Shown here piece by piece: positions 19,575 through 30,721 of a DNA stretch of 64,000 bases. How positions within the stretch are numbered: position 1 is the first letter of the stretch; each line of letters opens with the position of its first letter. The DNA lies in the NCBI GenBank assembly GCA_030323885.1, contig CM059199.1, positions 3,555,923-3,619,922 of the forward strand. Direction: 5' to 3'. This DNA comes from Branchipolynoe longqiensis. Taxonomy: Eukaryota > Annelida > Polychaeta > Phyllodocida > Polynoidae. The notes below the pieces were generated by a model, which saw nothing but the letters and a program-made list of their open reading frames with translations, ran no database searches and was not told where the DNA came from. The translations under genes and the position numbers were made by a program.

Positions 19575-20455
19575 AAACTCCTAAACCATCGTGCGAGTTC
19601 ATACTATACATAAGGGTCTGCACAAATAAATTCTGAGTGCACGCTCATTGGTGGCTATGTCAGAAACTCAAAAAAACCATCGTACTATGCAACTTCTGAG
19701 TACGCGTTCATTGATAGCTCTGTCGGAAACTCAAAACCCATTGTACTATGCAACTTCTGGGTACGCGTTCATTGATAGCTGTCTCACAAACTTAAAACCC
19801 ATCATACTATGCAAATTCTGAGTATGCGTTCATTGATAGCTCTCCTGATACTCAAAACCCATCATACTCTGCAACTTCTGAGTATGTGTCCATTGTCAGA
19901 AACTCAAAAACCATCGACCGGCGCAACTTCTGAGTACGCGTTCATTGATAGCTATGTCAGAAACTCAATAACCATCAGAGTGTGCAACTTCTGAGTATGT
20001 GTTCATTGATAGCTATGTCAGAAACTCAAAAAACATTGTACTATGCAACTTCTGGGTACGCGTTGATTGATAGCTATCTCAGAAACTTTTTAAAAAACAT
20101 CCTACTATGCAACTTCTGAGTATATGTTTATTGATAGCTATGTCGGAAACTCAAAAACCATTGTACTATGCAACTTCTGAGTATGCATTCATTGATACGC
20201 TATGCCGGAAACTCAAAACCCATCAGACTATACACCTTCTGAGTATGCGTTCATTGATAACTATGTCAGAAACTCAAAATCCATCGTACTATGCAACTTC
20301 TGAGTACGCATTCATTCATAGCTATGTCAGAAACTCAAAAAACCATCGTACTATGCAACTTCTGAGTACGCATTCATTCATAGCTATGTCACAAACTCAA
20401 AAAATCATCGTACTATGCAACTTCTGAGTATGTGTTCATTCATAGCTATGTCGGA
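19575..20455 (+). repeat. 61-bp minisatellite, about 14 units, related to the MITE-1 end
   Basis: The unit runs CTTCTGAGTACGCGTTCATT, GATAGCTATGTCAGAAACTC, then AAAAACCATCGTACTATGCAA. The last 30 bases match the MITE-1 right terminus (GAAATTCAAAACCATCGGAC then TATGCAACTT). The sequence just before the array (19490-19600) also resembles the MITE-1 right half. Isoleucine/serine-rich frames through it are artefacts. Confidence 0.85.
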
Positions 20456-20700
20456 GTACTCAATCCCAGTGTCGAGAACACCCCTAGCTTTACATGTCCT
20501 AAGCCGGCATTGCCATGTCCAGCCTGGCCACCCACGTCTCTCCTTCCCACGGATGCCTTCCTTAGTTAAACCCGCTACAAAGCTAGTCTTGATGCGGGAA
20601 TTTTCCCTCCATTCAGAAATCAATGTGGAATCAAGTGGAAGCCGCTGGGGGCCGTTTACTAAAGGTTCACTAACAATAGGGATGGGAATGGTAAGACGTC
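20456..20700. other. Short unique GC-balanced interval, unidentified
   Basis: Open on both strands for about 60 to 70 codons (minus frame with TSFVAGLTKEGIRGKERRGW). It resembles nothing I recognise. It could be an exon or a fragment of an old mobile element. Confidence 0.2.
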
Positions 20701-21170
20701 TATCCTAAGGCTTTAAACTAATATATCCTTGCATTATTTGTTATTGATTTTCATATGATTGATATTAATATGAGTGATATTGATATTATTTCTATTTATA
20801 TACTGATATTTATATTACTGATATTATAACTCTCATTATATGTAATTGACGTAATTAACGTTATTAATGTCATCAATGTTAATAATGTTGATTATTAGTG
20901 TTTGTTAGTTGCGTTATTTGTATTAATATTAAAATGATCAATAGGATCAACAATATCAATAGGAACAATGTTAACAATAGGACAAATGCTATCATTATCG
21001 ATAGGATAAAAAGAACTAATAGAATAAGATCACTCTAGTGGAGTTATTGATATTTTAGTAGAACCATTAATAACATCATTACTTTGCATTTCCTCCCCAC
21101 ATTACATTTTCATTCTAAATTTCATAACCCCCAATCCCCAAATTACTTTTCCTATCCGTGCATCCTATAG
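20700..21170. other. AT-rich TGATATTGATATT-type sequence
   Basis: Irregular ATTAATG/TGATATT repeats, no gene. Confidence 0.6.
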
Positions 21171-21177
21171 TGCAGCA

Positions 21178-21247
21178 CGCCGTCCGCGTGGCGTAGCGTG
21201 GCGTAGCGTGGCGTAGCGTGGCGTAGCGTGGCGTAGCGTGGCGTGGT
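21178..21247. repeat. GTGGCGTAGC decamer array
   Basis: About six units in tandem. CpG-bearing and nearly identical, so recently expanded. Confidence 0.9.
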
Positions 21248-21599
21248 GCGCGCGCAGCCGGAAGGGCCCTAGTGGATGCAAATGCGTCTGGATATGTAAA
21301 ATACGAAGCTGCTGAGGGCCAGGCTCCATTTGGCAGCGGCTGAAGGCTGTCATTTACTGGTGCCGGCTGAGTGGGGGTGTGGGGGTGTGGCTCCGGTACT
21401 GCAGCAGCTTAATGGCCACAGTGTGCATGGGGGGGGGGGGGGGGGCTGCCTCACCAGACTGCTCCTTTCAGGATGGGGGCGGGGGTGATGTGTGGGGGTG
21501 GGGAGGGGGGTACATTGTTGGAATGCTACTGGTAGTACTAGTACTCTAACCACTTTCACTTCCATGGTATTATTTTTGGATCTAGGCTACGTCCATCGT

Positions 21600-22145
21600 C
21601 TGATGTTAGCATCTGATGTTAACATCTGATGGCATCATATTATGTTACTCTTGTTAGGATCTAACTTATTGGATGGCTACTTACATGGACTGGCTTTGGG
21701 GATCTAAATGACCAGACGGGATGGCCGAATGAGTTAGAGCGTCCGTCTCCCATGTTTGTTGATCAAGGGATCCTGGGTTGGAACCCTGGTTGAGTCAAAC
21801 CAATGACTTTAAAATGTATACTTGTCGCTTCCTAACCAGGCACTTGGCATTATTAGGTTAGGGCAAGGAGCAGTGGAATGAGGAAAACCAATCATCCGCG
21901 ATTGAAATTTCCCCTGCTTAAACAACTAATGTATCATCATCAACAACAAAAACTCACTCCCAGAGGATGGTGTTAGGATCTAGTTCATTGGATGGCCACT
22001 TGGAGGCGCTAGTGTTCTGGGTGTATCTTTTTGGATGGCTATTGTTCCAAGGGATGGTGTTATGGGTAGGCTAGCTGGTAGGAGATCTAGTTGCAGGCTT
22101 TGGTGTTGGTTTTGGGGATCTGCCTCACATGATGGTATTGCAGAT
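21600..22145 (+). repeat. Imperfect satellite containing GGATCTA / TTGGATGGC, interrupted by a SINE
   Basis: TTAGGATCTAACTTATTGGA at 21655 and TTAGGATCTAGTTCATTGGA at 21971, with shorter relatives near 22010-22130, indicate a diverged repeat. The SINE at 21711 splits it. Confidence 0.5.
21711..21950 (+). mobile_element. SINE with alpha head and tail B, best copy
   Basis: The head begins GACCAGACGGGATGGCCGAA; the body matches SINE-alpha to GGGCAAGGA. Tail B then follows (GCAGTGGAATGAGGAAAACC, ATTGAAATTTCCCCTGCTTA) and ends in ATCATCATCAACAAC. Tail B ends in ATC repeats, unlike the AAC-rich end of tail A. Confidence 0.85.
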
Positions 22146-22154
22146 CTATCGCAT

Positions 22155-22202
22155 TGGCCTTCGTGATATGATCTTATATGTTGCCAGGATGTAAAACTCC
22201 AA
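22155..22202 (+). mobile_element. SINE tail A fragment
   Basis: GATATGATCTTATATGTTGC and CAGGATGTAAAACTCC only. Confidence 0.6.
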
Positions 22203-22429
22203 CGACCATCCACCTCTGCCATTGGACTTCCTCCCCATACTTTCAATCATTAGTTTTGCGGATTCAGCTCATTGCAGGAGGCTAGTTTTAGGGATACCCG
22301 TGTAACAATTATAATTTAGGAATCATTTTATTTCATGATAAAAGTATAATTTATGCATGATGTATAGTTTATTATATGAAGTATAATATATTATAATTAT
22401 ATAAAATAGCGGAAGAACCAATTTAGTAA

Positions 22430-22680
22430 TCATATCCAGGTATTCGGAGTCGCGCGCCCACCCTGGTATAGTATTATTTAATTATTAGCGTGCATGTTCT
22501 ATGTTATTCCAAGGTATTCGGAGTCGCGCTCTAACCCTGAGGTCAATGGCGCGACTGGGGCGCCACCTACGAGCGCGCGTGATATTAAACCCACCTGAAT
22601 GTCCCGCACTGCTGCTGTATTTTCCCCCAACCGGTGTGCCCCTCCTTTATTTTCGGCCCTAGTGGCCTTTATATATAATA
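22430..22680. repeat. Short direct repeat with CTCF-like core
   Basis: AGGTATTCGGAGTCGCGC occurs at 22438 and 22512. A GGGGCGCCACCTACGAGC segment near 22558 reads on minus as a CTCF-like TCGTAGGTGGCGCC. Otherwise uncharacterised. Confidence 0.4.
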
Positions 22681-23150
22681 TATAGTTTATTATTGTAAAT
22701 GTGTTGCTTCAGTTTGACATCTACATAATATTTGCTCTAGAATTGCTCGCCTGCCAAGAGCCACATGACTTTTTCTTTCTGTTAAAACCCTCCAATAATT
22801 AACTGCCCTGAGCGCGGCCTTGGTTTTTGATCAGGGTGTTCAGAACTGTTGGTAAACCCGCTGAATCGGTGCTGTTTTCTCTTAGTGCGCCGTGCCCAGT
22901 CCCACGTGTGGGTGTCGCCGACAGACTGTCACGGCTCAGTTTTCATACATCACAACCAAAGATGTTCCCAATCAAAACTAACCGCTCTTTTTTCCCCTTT
23001 GTTTTTAAACCTCTAACTCAAACCATCATTCTCTTAATGATGGCCGTGAGGACATTCCCTATGCACCGCCCCATGTTCCACGAGTTTCTTTTATGTAAGA
23101 AATCTCACAGATACACACAAAAGGAATATTACAGTGAATAAAGAATGACA
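22680..23150. other. Unique interval with an unidentified 104-codon frame
   Basis: A plus frame at 22827-23141 is open and not low-complexity, but lacks any motif I know. No consensus splice signals frame it. I would not call a gene. Confidence 0.2.
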
Positions 23151-23154
23151 AATA

Positions 23155-23935
23155 TATGAAAGAAAATAATGAAAAGGTGGATGAAAAGATGAATGAAAAT
23201 AACGAAATGATGGATGAAAATATGAATGAAAATAACAAAAATACGAATGAAAATAACAAAAATACAAATGAAAAGATGAATGAAAATAATGAAATGATGG
23301 ATGATAATACTGAAAAGATGAATGAAAATAACAAAGAGATGATGAAAATAACAAAAGGATTAATGAAAATAACAAAAAGATTAATGAAAATAACAAAAAG
23401 ATTAATGAAAATAACAAAAGTTGGATGAAAATCATAACAAAATGAATGAAAATAACAAAAATACAAATGAAAATATGAATAAAAATAATGAAATGATGGA
23501 TGAAAATAATGAAATGATGGATGAAAATAATGAAATGATGGATGAAAATAATGAAAAGATGAATGAAAATAACAAAAAGATGAATGAAAATAACAAAAAG
23601 ATGATGAAAATAACAAAAAGATGATGAAAATAACAAAAAGATGGATGAAAATAACAAAAGATGGATGAAAAAATGAATGAAAAGATTAATGAAAATAATC
23701 TAAAGACACAAATAATAAAACGATGAATGAAGTTAACAAAAAATGAATAAAAATAGCAAAAAGATGAATGAAAATAAGAAAGAGATGAATAAAATAACAA
23801 AAATATTAACAAAAAATGAATGAAAAGATTAATGAAAATAACAAAATGATGGATGAAAATAATGAAAATAACCAAAAGATGAATAAAAATAACCACAAGT
23901 TTATGAAAAGATGGATGAAAATAATGAAATATTTC
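23155..23935 (+). repeat. Purine-rich GATGAATGAAAATAACAAAA minisatellite
   Basis: Units of mostly 15, 18 or 21 bp keep all codons in phase, giving long Asn/Glu/Met/Lys frames on plus and Phe/Ser/Ile frames on minus. One strand is almost entirely purine plus occasional C and T. This is a repeat and not a gene. Confidence 0.9.
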
Positions 23936-23939
23936 TGGT

Positions 23940-24530
23940 CATTAACATACAACATAAATATCACTTGGCTGCGTTTGGATTGGACTGTGATGGGTGGGTG
24001 GGTGTGCTGGTGGCGGGCTTGGTAATTTATAAGGGCAATCTAAAGGAAGGCAACATGAAAGGGGGCGGTTCAGACGCTGAGAACAGTGTTTGCAAATAGG
24101 CTTTACCACCAAAGACCGGAGAGCAAACTCATGAATAATGCGTGCCACCAAAAGGATTGGAAGTAGAACACTCCAGATTCGGACATGGGGCCGTGAATGC
24201 TGACCAAGATCAAGGTGCTTTAATTCCAGGCCAAGTCGAGTTTTGATTGGTCTTCGCCCCCCCCCCACCCACTCCTCTCCCCCCATGCCCCCAGACCGCC
24301 CCTCACACACCCACACACCTGCATTTGTACGTGTCCTGACATGTGTCCAGTACGCCAACTATGACTGCATATTAGCTACTCCAAACTTGTTATTCTGATT
24401 GCAATTTGTTTTTGATTTCCTCATATGAATATAAATGTTGCTCACCACCCCCAAAAAACAACAACCCAAACAACAATTGTGTCACACCCCACAAACAAAT
24501 ATGGTTTGAGCAATTTGACAACAAGAATGA
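23940..24530. other. Unique interval, no supported gene
   Basis: A minus frame at 23942-24358 is open but has no recognised domain. A poly-C run lies at 24258. Confidence 0.3.
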
Positions 24531-24535
24531 TACAT

Positions 24536-24600
24536 TTTAGTCGTCCTGATATGACCATATATGTTGCTAGGACGCTAAACCCAAACCCAAACAAAACCAA
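24536..24600 (+). mobile_element. SINE tail A fragment
   Basis: TAGTCGTCCTGATATGACCA through TTGCTAGGACGCTAAACCCA; the rest is missing. Confidence 0.65.
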
Positions 24601-25095
24601 GACATTTTTTCAGACCATACAAACAAATACATTTAGAGAAATTTGACAAATTATGCTAACCGTCCTTAACAGTTATATATCTATTTGAGACTTTTACTTG
24701 GTATTTATAACCCAAATGATCAGAATAAAAAGATCCATACTCTGATAACACTGGTTATAACCTATATCCACATCTAAAGATGAAGAATGTATTTAGCAAC
24801 TGAACAGCTACACTTTTCTGGGGGAACATTTTCTTGACCCCGGTTGCGGCGCGAGCAGACGACAACCCGAGCCCACACACGTCCAACATCTGTTTGCTTA
24901 GTGTGGGTCTCATCCATATAATTTCCGTATACTCGCGGGTGTGACCTCTGACCCTGACTCCTCACTGCCCCCCTGCGCTCCTTCCCGCTCCCGCTTCCCC
25001 TCCACCTGCCCCCCCCCCCCAACCCCCATCCCCATCTCCATGTCCATATGCCTAGCTCACCGACTCATCACCTGGCCAGTCCCTCCCCCTCCCCC

Positions 25096-25294
25096 GCCCC
25101 CTCTCCTACTCTTTCTCTTCCTGCCTCTCCAGCTCGCAACACACACTCTCACCCTCACAACTACCTTTTACATTTTCCCCTCTTCCCCTGCCCCATCTCC
25201 TTCCCCTTCTCTATCCTCTCCTCTCCTCTCCTCTCCTCTCCTCTCCTCTCCTCTCCCTCTCCTCTCCTCTCCTCTCCTCTCCTCTCCTCTCCTC
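25096..25294 (+). repeat. Dispersed repeat ending in (CTCCT)n, copy 1
   Basis: CTCTTCCTGCCTCTCCAGCTC and CAACTACCTTTTACATTTTC lead into 16 or more CTCCT units. The same order recurs at 50518-50660, so the unique part and the microsatellite form one mobile or duplicated unit. Confidence 0.6.
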
Positions 25295-25314
25295 ACCAGA
25301 CTCCACCCCTCACT

Positions 25315-25425
25315 ACACCCCTCACTACACTACATTACACTACACTACACTACACTACACTACACCACCCTACACTACATTACACTACGCCACACTACAC
25401 CACGCCACACCACGCCACACTACCA
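25315..25425. repeat. (ACTAC)n / CACACTAC microsatellite
   Basis: Imperfect pentamer array. Confidence 0.9.
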
Positions 25426-25429
25426 TCTG

Positions 25430-25900
25430 GGCCTGCGTCTAACCCCATGCCTCTTGGTCAGTCGCTGGTCACTGCTCATCCGGGCAACCAGCCGAACTGT
25501 CACTCATCCACTCATCCACTGGGCGCTGCCAGGACTCCCAGTTCCCACGCCTGGCTATGGGGGCGGGGTGGGGGTGGGAGTTGGACCCTACCAGCTGGAG
25601 GCGGGCTGGGAGGGGTCTAGTGACCATTGACTGTCAGTTGCTGCCAAACGTGTGTGGGCATCGCTCTCCCGCCTCCCGGGGCCCCCTGCTGGACAACAGA
25701 GCGTGTTATTTGAGCAGAAGGTGTCAGGACAAGCGGCGTAACCAGCGTAACCAGAGTAACCGGCGTAAACCAGCGTAACCGGCGCAACTATCGCCGCGAG
25801 CCCGCTGTGAAGAAGGTGACATCTTATCACCATACATCTATCATGAAGGTGTCAATTTGTGGCAGACTGGGCGGACAATAACAAGTGTTCTCTACTGACT
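25430..25900. other. GC-rich unique interval with a CGTAACCAG array
   Basis: Contains a short array of GCGTAACCAGCGTAACC units (25735-25785). No supported gene. Confidence 0.5.
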
Positions 25901-25956
25901 TGAGTTAGTGGTCAACCTCCCACTGAGTCTCACCCTCCCCTCCACTCCCCTCACAT

Positions 25957-26028
25957 ACCATACCATACCATACCATACCATACCATACCATACCATACCA
26001 TACCATACCATACCATACCATACCATAC
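25957..26028. repeat. (CATAC)n microsatellite
   Basis: About 14 perfect pentamers, then GCCACTACCA copies to 26065. Confidence 0.95.
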
Positions 26029-26099
26029 CAGCCACTACCAGCCACTACCAGCCACTACCATCCACTACCATATTCTACCCTACCCTCATTCTACATAAA

Positions 26100-26722
26100 A
26101 GTCGCAAGGAGTTCCAATTTTTAAACTTCAAATTTAGAATTCACAATTGAATTCAATCCCAATGGTTTAATTTAATAGCATCGCCTCTGTGTCTAATGTC
26201 AAGTTAATCGAACCTGTTATTGATGAAACCTCCTGTCTAGCTTTTCTTTTTTTACATTTTGATTTCATTTGTTGTCGTAGGTAAGCTATTTGAAATTGAA
26301 GTTACTTCAAACTAAAGCCTGTCGCACCTCGCCGGATTGAGGAAACGGAAAGAAACCCAACAAAGTCTGTTGATATCCAGCAAAGTCCAGTTTGTGTCTG
26401 TTGATATCTGACCTGATCTGGTACAAGTTTTGAACATGCACAAAACTTGGAACGGATGCCACTGGATTGAAATCTACGGTTCTTGGCTGGTTTGAGTTTG
26501 TTTCGTCCGTTGGCTATCCATTCATGTCCATTTCAATTCCGTTCGTCCGACGGCCTTTGACCCGATATCACAACATTTTGACACATTGAGACAAGTCTGC
26601 CACCAGACTAGACAATTCTGTCCGTTGCTCAATCCGGTGAGGTATGGCAGGGTCTTAAGGTAATGCAGATTATCAACCGATTATACTGAACCTTTTGAAA
26701 GTAACAGATTTTTAAAAAGTAT
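26100..26722 (+). mobile_element. Diverged MITE-1 interrupted by a MITE-7 element
   Basis: Left and right parts (to 26317 and from 26653) carry MITE-1 internal landmarks in order: TAATCGAACCTGTTATTG, GTTACTTCAAACTAAAG, then AAGGTAATGCAGATTATCAA. These are contiguous in intact copies, so the insertion can be placed exactly between CTAAAG and TAAGG. MITE-2 follows directly at 26723. Confidence 0.7.
26318..26652. mobile_element. MITE-7 type inverted-repeat element, 335 bp
   Basis: CCTGTCGCACCTCGCCGGAT at the left matches the complement of ATCCGGTGAGGTATGGCAGG at the right over about 35 bp with a few mismatches. The CCCTGTCRCAC terminus is shared with the ACGT-rich element at 45553 and a fragment at 63095, suggesting one superfamily. 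Confidence 0.75.
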
Positions 26723-26896
26723 TACAGTAAAACCTCTCTAACCGACCACCTCCCCAGATCGACCACTGCATGACATCGATCGCTTTATTTTTGTCCGAAA
26801 AATGCCTTTATAACCATATTTTAACTCCCTAATCCGACCACCTCCATAAATGGACCACTTAAAGTCGGTCGGTTGATTTGGAGAGGTTTTACTGTA
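26723..26896 (+). mobile_element. MITE-2, full copy
   Basis: TACAGTAAAACCTCTCTAAC start, GAGAGGTTTTACTGTA end, flanked by TA. Confidence 0.85.
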
Positions 26897-26931
26897 TCTT
26901 GGTTATATTAGTTGCTACTAAATAAAGTGTC

Positions 26932-27320
26932 GTTCTCTGTGGCGGAGTGCCTGATCTGACGGTCGGTGGTTTGAGTCCCAATGCCCACCCCACCCCCACC
27001 CCCACCCCCCACTTCTGCCAATTTGGATTTCCACCACTGTGTATAACATACAGCGTCATCAGAGGCCAGTTGTTCTCATACCATGTTTATGTGGTGTGGG
27101 AGGTTAAAAATCCCTTGAGTCGGTAACAGTGTAGGCCCGGGCTTTCTATCTACAAACTGGCCATAGCAGGAGCATCCACATCGCGGCCCTGGGAATCAGC
27201 TATCTGATTGCAAATCCTGCTACCACCATCCACCACTGAGAACACATCCCACGATAAAGATCATACCTGTGCTCGAAAATCCCTTGAGATAACGATGAAG
27301 TAGAAGAAACTAAATAAAGT
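26932..27320 (+). mobile_element. SINE-gamma (second tRNA-type family)
   Basis: TTCTCTGTGGCGGAGTG and GGTGGTTTGAGTCCCAA correspond to A and B boxes, followed by a body with CCAATTTGGATTTCCACC, ACAGCGTCATCAGAGGCCAG and GGTTAAAAATCCCTTGAG. Related copies are at 54912, 55713 and 56376. A (CCCCAC)n expansion lies just after the B box. Confidence 0.75.
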
Positions 27321-27404
27321 AATGTATAATATTAGGGTGCTAATCCATTCTAAGTATATATTGTCCTGAAATGTGGTCTACAGATATATTGATTCATGCC
27401 CATG

Positions 27405-27715
27405 TTAATCCTGGGTGACTTGACTTATGGGGAGGTGTGACCTAACAATCACTGGCTGCAGAACAGCAGCATTAAGAAACGGCGCCGTTAAAACGGCCCG
27501 TTTTTGGTAGTTTTTTTCTTTTCTTTTCCGTTCTCTTCTTCTTCTGGGATAGCAGGAGGGGAGTTGGGAGGCTCTTCGGGCATCGGTGCGCTTGTAGGTG
27601 GTAGTGCGGCTGTGGCCCGGTGGTGGCAACACGTTCTTGGGGCCCCCGGTCCTTTACCTCTGGATGGATGACAACCTAGGAATACAGGTTACTTAGAGAT
27701 CTTTATACAAATATA
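27405..27715. other. Unique interval, unidentified minus frame
   Basis: A 75-codon minus frame, rich in arginine and lysine, has no known motif. A palindromic GCCGTTAAAACGGC lies at 27485. Not called as a gene. Confidence 0.2.
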
Positions 27716-27719
27716 ATTG

Positions 27720-27908
27720 CCCAATGAGTTGACTGCCCACTCTCCACGATTTAAATCCTGGGTCAAACCAATGACTTTAAAATATTTGGCAGACTTGTCT
27801 CAACCTAGCCGTACTCTCAGCATTGCTAGGATATGGTAAGGATGAAAGGAACGACGGAGACCAATTGTCCGTGATTGAAATTTCCTTCTTGGTTAATCAA
27901 TGATCGTA
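27720..27908 (+). mobile_element. Degenerate SINE with tail B
   Basis: Decayed head and body, then the GATTGAAATTTCCTTCTTGG tail. Confidence 0.55.
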
Positions 27909-27947
27909 GCAAAAGAAGAGAATTAAAACACTCATAGGCTACTAAGT

Positions 27948-28215
27948 TTATAATACCGTATATGTTCCAAAAGAAGCTCGCTATCCAATAGAAGCACAGC
28001 CCCCATTTCAAGATTGAAAGGATGCACAAATTTACGATCATATTCAGACTGAATACACATAAAATAAGACAATCCAACTTTATTTCGGAGGCACAACAAA
28101 AAGAAATCCATGAAATTGTTTACCTTTGAATAGACGTGCATCCGTGTCTCCACTCGCGCAGTGTGCGTCTATTGCACTCGCAGATTGTGCACCTATTACG
28201 ACATATACAGTATTT
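27948..28215 (-). mobile_element. MITE-8, copy 1
   Basis: Terminal TACCGTATATG at the left and CATATACAGTA at the right are imperfect inverted repeats. The internal order (CAAGATTGAAAG, CATATTCAGACTGAATA, AAATCCATGAAATTG) is found in the opposite orientation at 37706-38010. Confidence 0.7.
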
Positions 28216-28292
28216 GTAATGGGGGAGTTCATTTTCAGATTCTAGATCGATTTTGTCTATTTTACTGTAAATGTGTAATGAGGACTGATGGA

Positions 28293-28592
28293 TTCGGCCA
28301 AACCAACACAAACCAACACAAACCAATGCAAACCAACATTAACCAACGAAAACCAATGCAAACCAACGCAAACCAACCCAAACCAACACAAACCAATGCA
28401 AACCAACACAAACCAATGCAAACCAACACAAACCAACGCAAACCAACGCAAACCAATGCAAACCAATGCAAACCAATGCAAACCAATGCAAACCAATGCA
28501 AACCAATGCAAACCAATGCAAACCAACGCAAACCAATGCAAACCAACACTAACCAATGCAAACCAACACAAACCAACGCAAAACAACGCAAA
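28293..28592 (+). repeat. AAACCAACGC 10-bp minisatellite, about 29 units
   Basis: AAACCAATGC and AAACCAACRC alternate. A 10-bp unit without stops opens several frames on both strands, so the Asn/Gln/Lys/Pro and Val/Gly/Leu/Trp frames are artefacts. Confidence 0.95.
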
Positions 28593-28599
28593 CCCAGCG

Positions 28600-29070
28600 C
28601 TTCAAACTCCCGCCGTATCATTGACGTCTAAATGGAGATTGCCTCCTCCTCCTCCTGACCCTATAGAACTTAAACTCTTTCCCACAATCTGCCACCAGAA
28701 AAGAAATGGGGGGGAAAAACCCACCCAAAATGATGCTGACAGGCATGAGGGTCTGTCAGGAGTGCTTTTGATATCGCTGATCGGCTGTGGCAGGAGAAGG
28801 CGGATCAAGAAGTGACACAATTCCCCGGGCTGGATTGACGCGTGGCGGGATGCAGACCGGGGGGGGGGGGGGTAGGAGAGGGGCGGGGTATGGGAGGGGC
28901 AGGGGCGGCATGTACCCAGGTGTGTTTACCTGTCAGACGCTCAGGTGCGCCGCTCATCAACAGGGTTTTGGCGCATCCATCATGCCCAGCTGTGCCGGCC
29001 GCGTGTGTGTGTGAGTGTGAGTGTGTGTGTAGGGGTCGGTGTGTGTATGTGGTGGGGTGTATGTGGTAGT
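28600..29070. other. GC-rich interval with poly-G and GTGTGT runs, no gene
   Basis: A poly-G run at 28860 and GTGTGAGTGTG near 29005-29060. Nothing supported. Confidence 0.5.
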
Positions 29071-29075
29071 AGATG

Positions 29076-29403
29076 GTTTTTGGAGTTTTACATCCTGGCA
29101 ACATCTAATGTCATATCAGGATGGGTACTGACACCTACCTGAGAGTGCACACTCATGGTGTCTTTATACAGCTGCCCCACTGGGAGATCAGGCTGCCAGC
29201 ACCATGACCTGATATCCCACTCAGTCACTTTATCTTGACACTGAGACATCCAGTCCTTGCCCTATCCTATCAATGCCAAACGCCTGGCTAGGAAGTGGCA
29301 GGTATCAATTGTGTAAGTCATTGGTTTGACTCGAACGGGAATTGAACTCCCGACCTTTCCGCACGGTAGGTTTGCGCTCTACCGACTCGGGCCCCGGGTC
29401 CGG
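29076..29403 (-). mobile_element. SINE-beta, full length
   Basis: Tail TTTTTGGAGTTTTACATCCT to head complement CTACCGACTCGGGCCCCGGG; B box complement GGGAATTGAACTCCC. Confidence 0.85.
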
Positions 29404-29690
29404 TAGGTGTCTGTCTGGTGGTGGTGGTGGTTGGGGTAAAGGAGAGTTTTAGTAAAAGAAAGCAATGGTGTATCGGACTTTGTCTAGTGCGGCATTCGAA
29501 CCCACACTTCCGCCAAAACGGGGCTAGCCGCGGAGGAGGGTGAGTGGTGGGAGGAGGTGGTGTGTGGTGTGTGGTGTGTGTTGGTAGATGAAGTGAAGTT
29601 GAGTTTCAGTAGGAGAGAAAGCAACTGTATATTAAAGGCGATTTTCCAATTACGACGCTATTCAATATTGCATATCAATACACAACGATT

Positions 29691-29960
29691 GGTTTGTTGT
29701 TGGGGTTTTAGGTCCTGGCAACATGTACGGTCATGTCAGGATGTGTACCGACTTGTGATTGTGCACCTTTACAGTGCTCCAGCACTTGAAAATCAGGCTG
29801 CCAGTGCCATGACCTGGATCGCTAGTCATATTATCCTGACACATAGCTAATCAGTCCTTGCCATATCCTATTAATGCTGAGCGCTAAGCTAGGAAGCAAC
29901 AAGCATCAATTGTGTAGGTCATTTGTTTGACTCGACCGGGAATTGAACTCCTGATCTCCC
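29691..29960 (-). mobile_element. SINE-beta, head truncated
   Basis: Tail and body present, ending within the B-box region. Confidence 0.8.
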
Positions 29961-30055
29961 TATGTACAAACGGCAACTGTGATGTGGATTTAATAAATCT
30001 GTTATCTTTTAATAACATTAACCTGCCTTGATGTTAGTGATGTTTTAATACAAAA

Positions 30056-30584
30056 AAAGCTGCAAAGTCCGATGAAAACATCAAATTTTCAAAAACCAAC
30101 ACATATCTCAATTTGATTCTACATATCTTAGCTAAACCCAGGTGCACTTGTTCAGCATTTGTCACCAAATAAAATGGAATACAGAGACAATTTAATAGAA
30201 CCTTTTTTTATTTTACTGCAGAAACCTATGGTGTCTGACTTTTGGCGTGCTTGCCCAAACTAATTTCTCAAATGTTAGCTATTTAAAGTAACAATTATTT
30301 AAAACTAAAGTGACTATAAGTATAACGATCAACCGCATAAATAGGATAGGGCAGGGACTGGTTGGCTCAGTGTCAGGATAATGTGACTGAGTGGGAATCA
30401 GGTCATGGTTACCCAGTGGGACAGCACTATAAAGTCGCCATGAGTGCGCACGATCACAAGTCGGTACCCGTCCTGATATGACCTTAAATATTGCTAGGAC
30501 GTAAAACAACAAACAAACAAACCTAATAAGTAATATGTTAATCTAAGAAAATTACAGAAACGCAAAACCCTCGGACTGCAATTT
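30056..30584 (+). mobile_element. MITE-1 split by a SINE
   Basis: Left part 30056-30340 and right part 30520-30584 together give a complete MITE-1. The left terminus is AAAGCTGCAAAGTCCGATG; the right end is CCCTCGGACTGCAATTT with a small deletion. Confidence 0.85.
30341..30519 (+). mobile_element. 5'-truncated SINE inside MITE-1
   Basis: It begins in mid body (TAGGATAGGGCAGGGACTGG) and ends AAAACAACAAACAAACAA. Flanks AACCGCATAA (30331-30340) and AACCTAATAA (30520-30529) look like a decayed 10-bp target duplication. The SINE is younger than the MITE here, the reverse of 3000. Confidence 0.85.
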
Positions 30585-30721
30585 GATTACATTTTCGTTC
30601 ACGGCTTTGCTTTGCTCATTCTACTCATGGAGAACCGGAGATAAAAAGTGAACTAAAGAGGGGGAGAGGGTCACGGAGATGGAGGGGGTCACAGGGGGGG
30701 GGGGGTGTGCGTGAGCATATA

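Noticed and set aside
23156..23896. Long Asn/Glu-rich and Phe/Ser-rich frames on both strands
   Set aside because: They follow a minisatellite with units that are multiples of three; no start context, no unique domain, both strands open.
28161..28815. Several overlapping frames of 100 to 175 codons
   Set aside because: A 10-bp stop-free repeat opens several frames at once; composition is purely repeat-derived.
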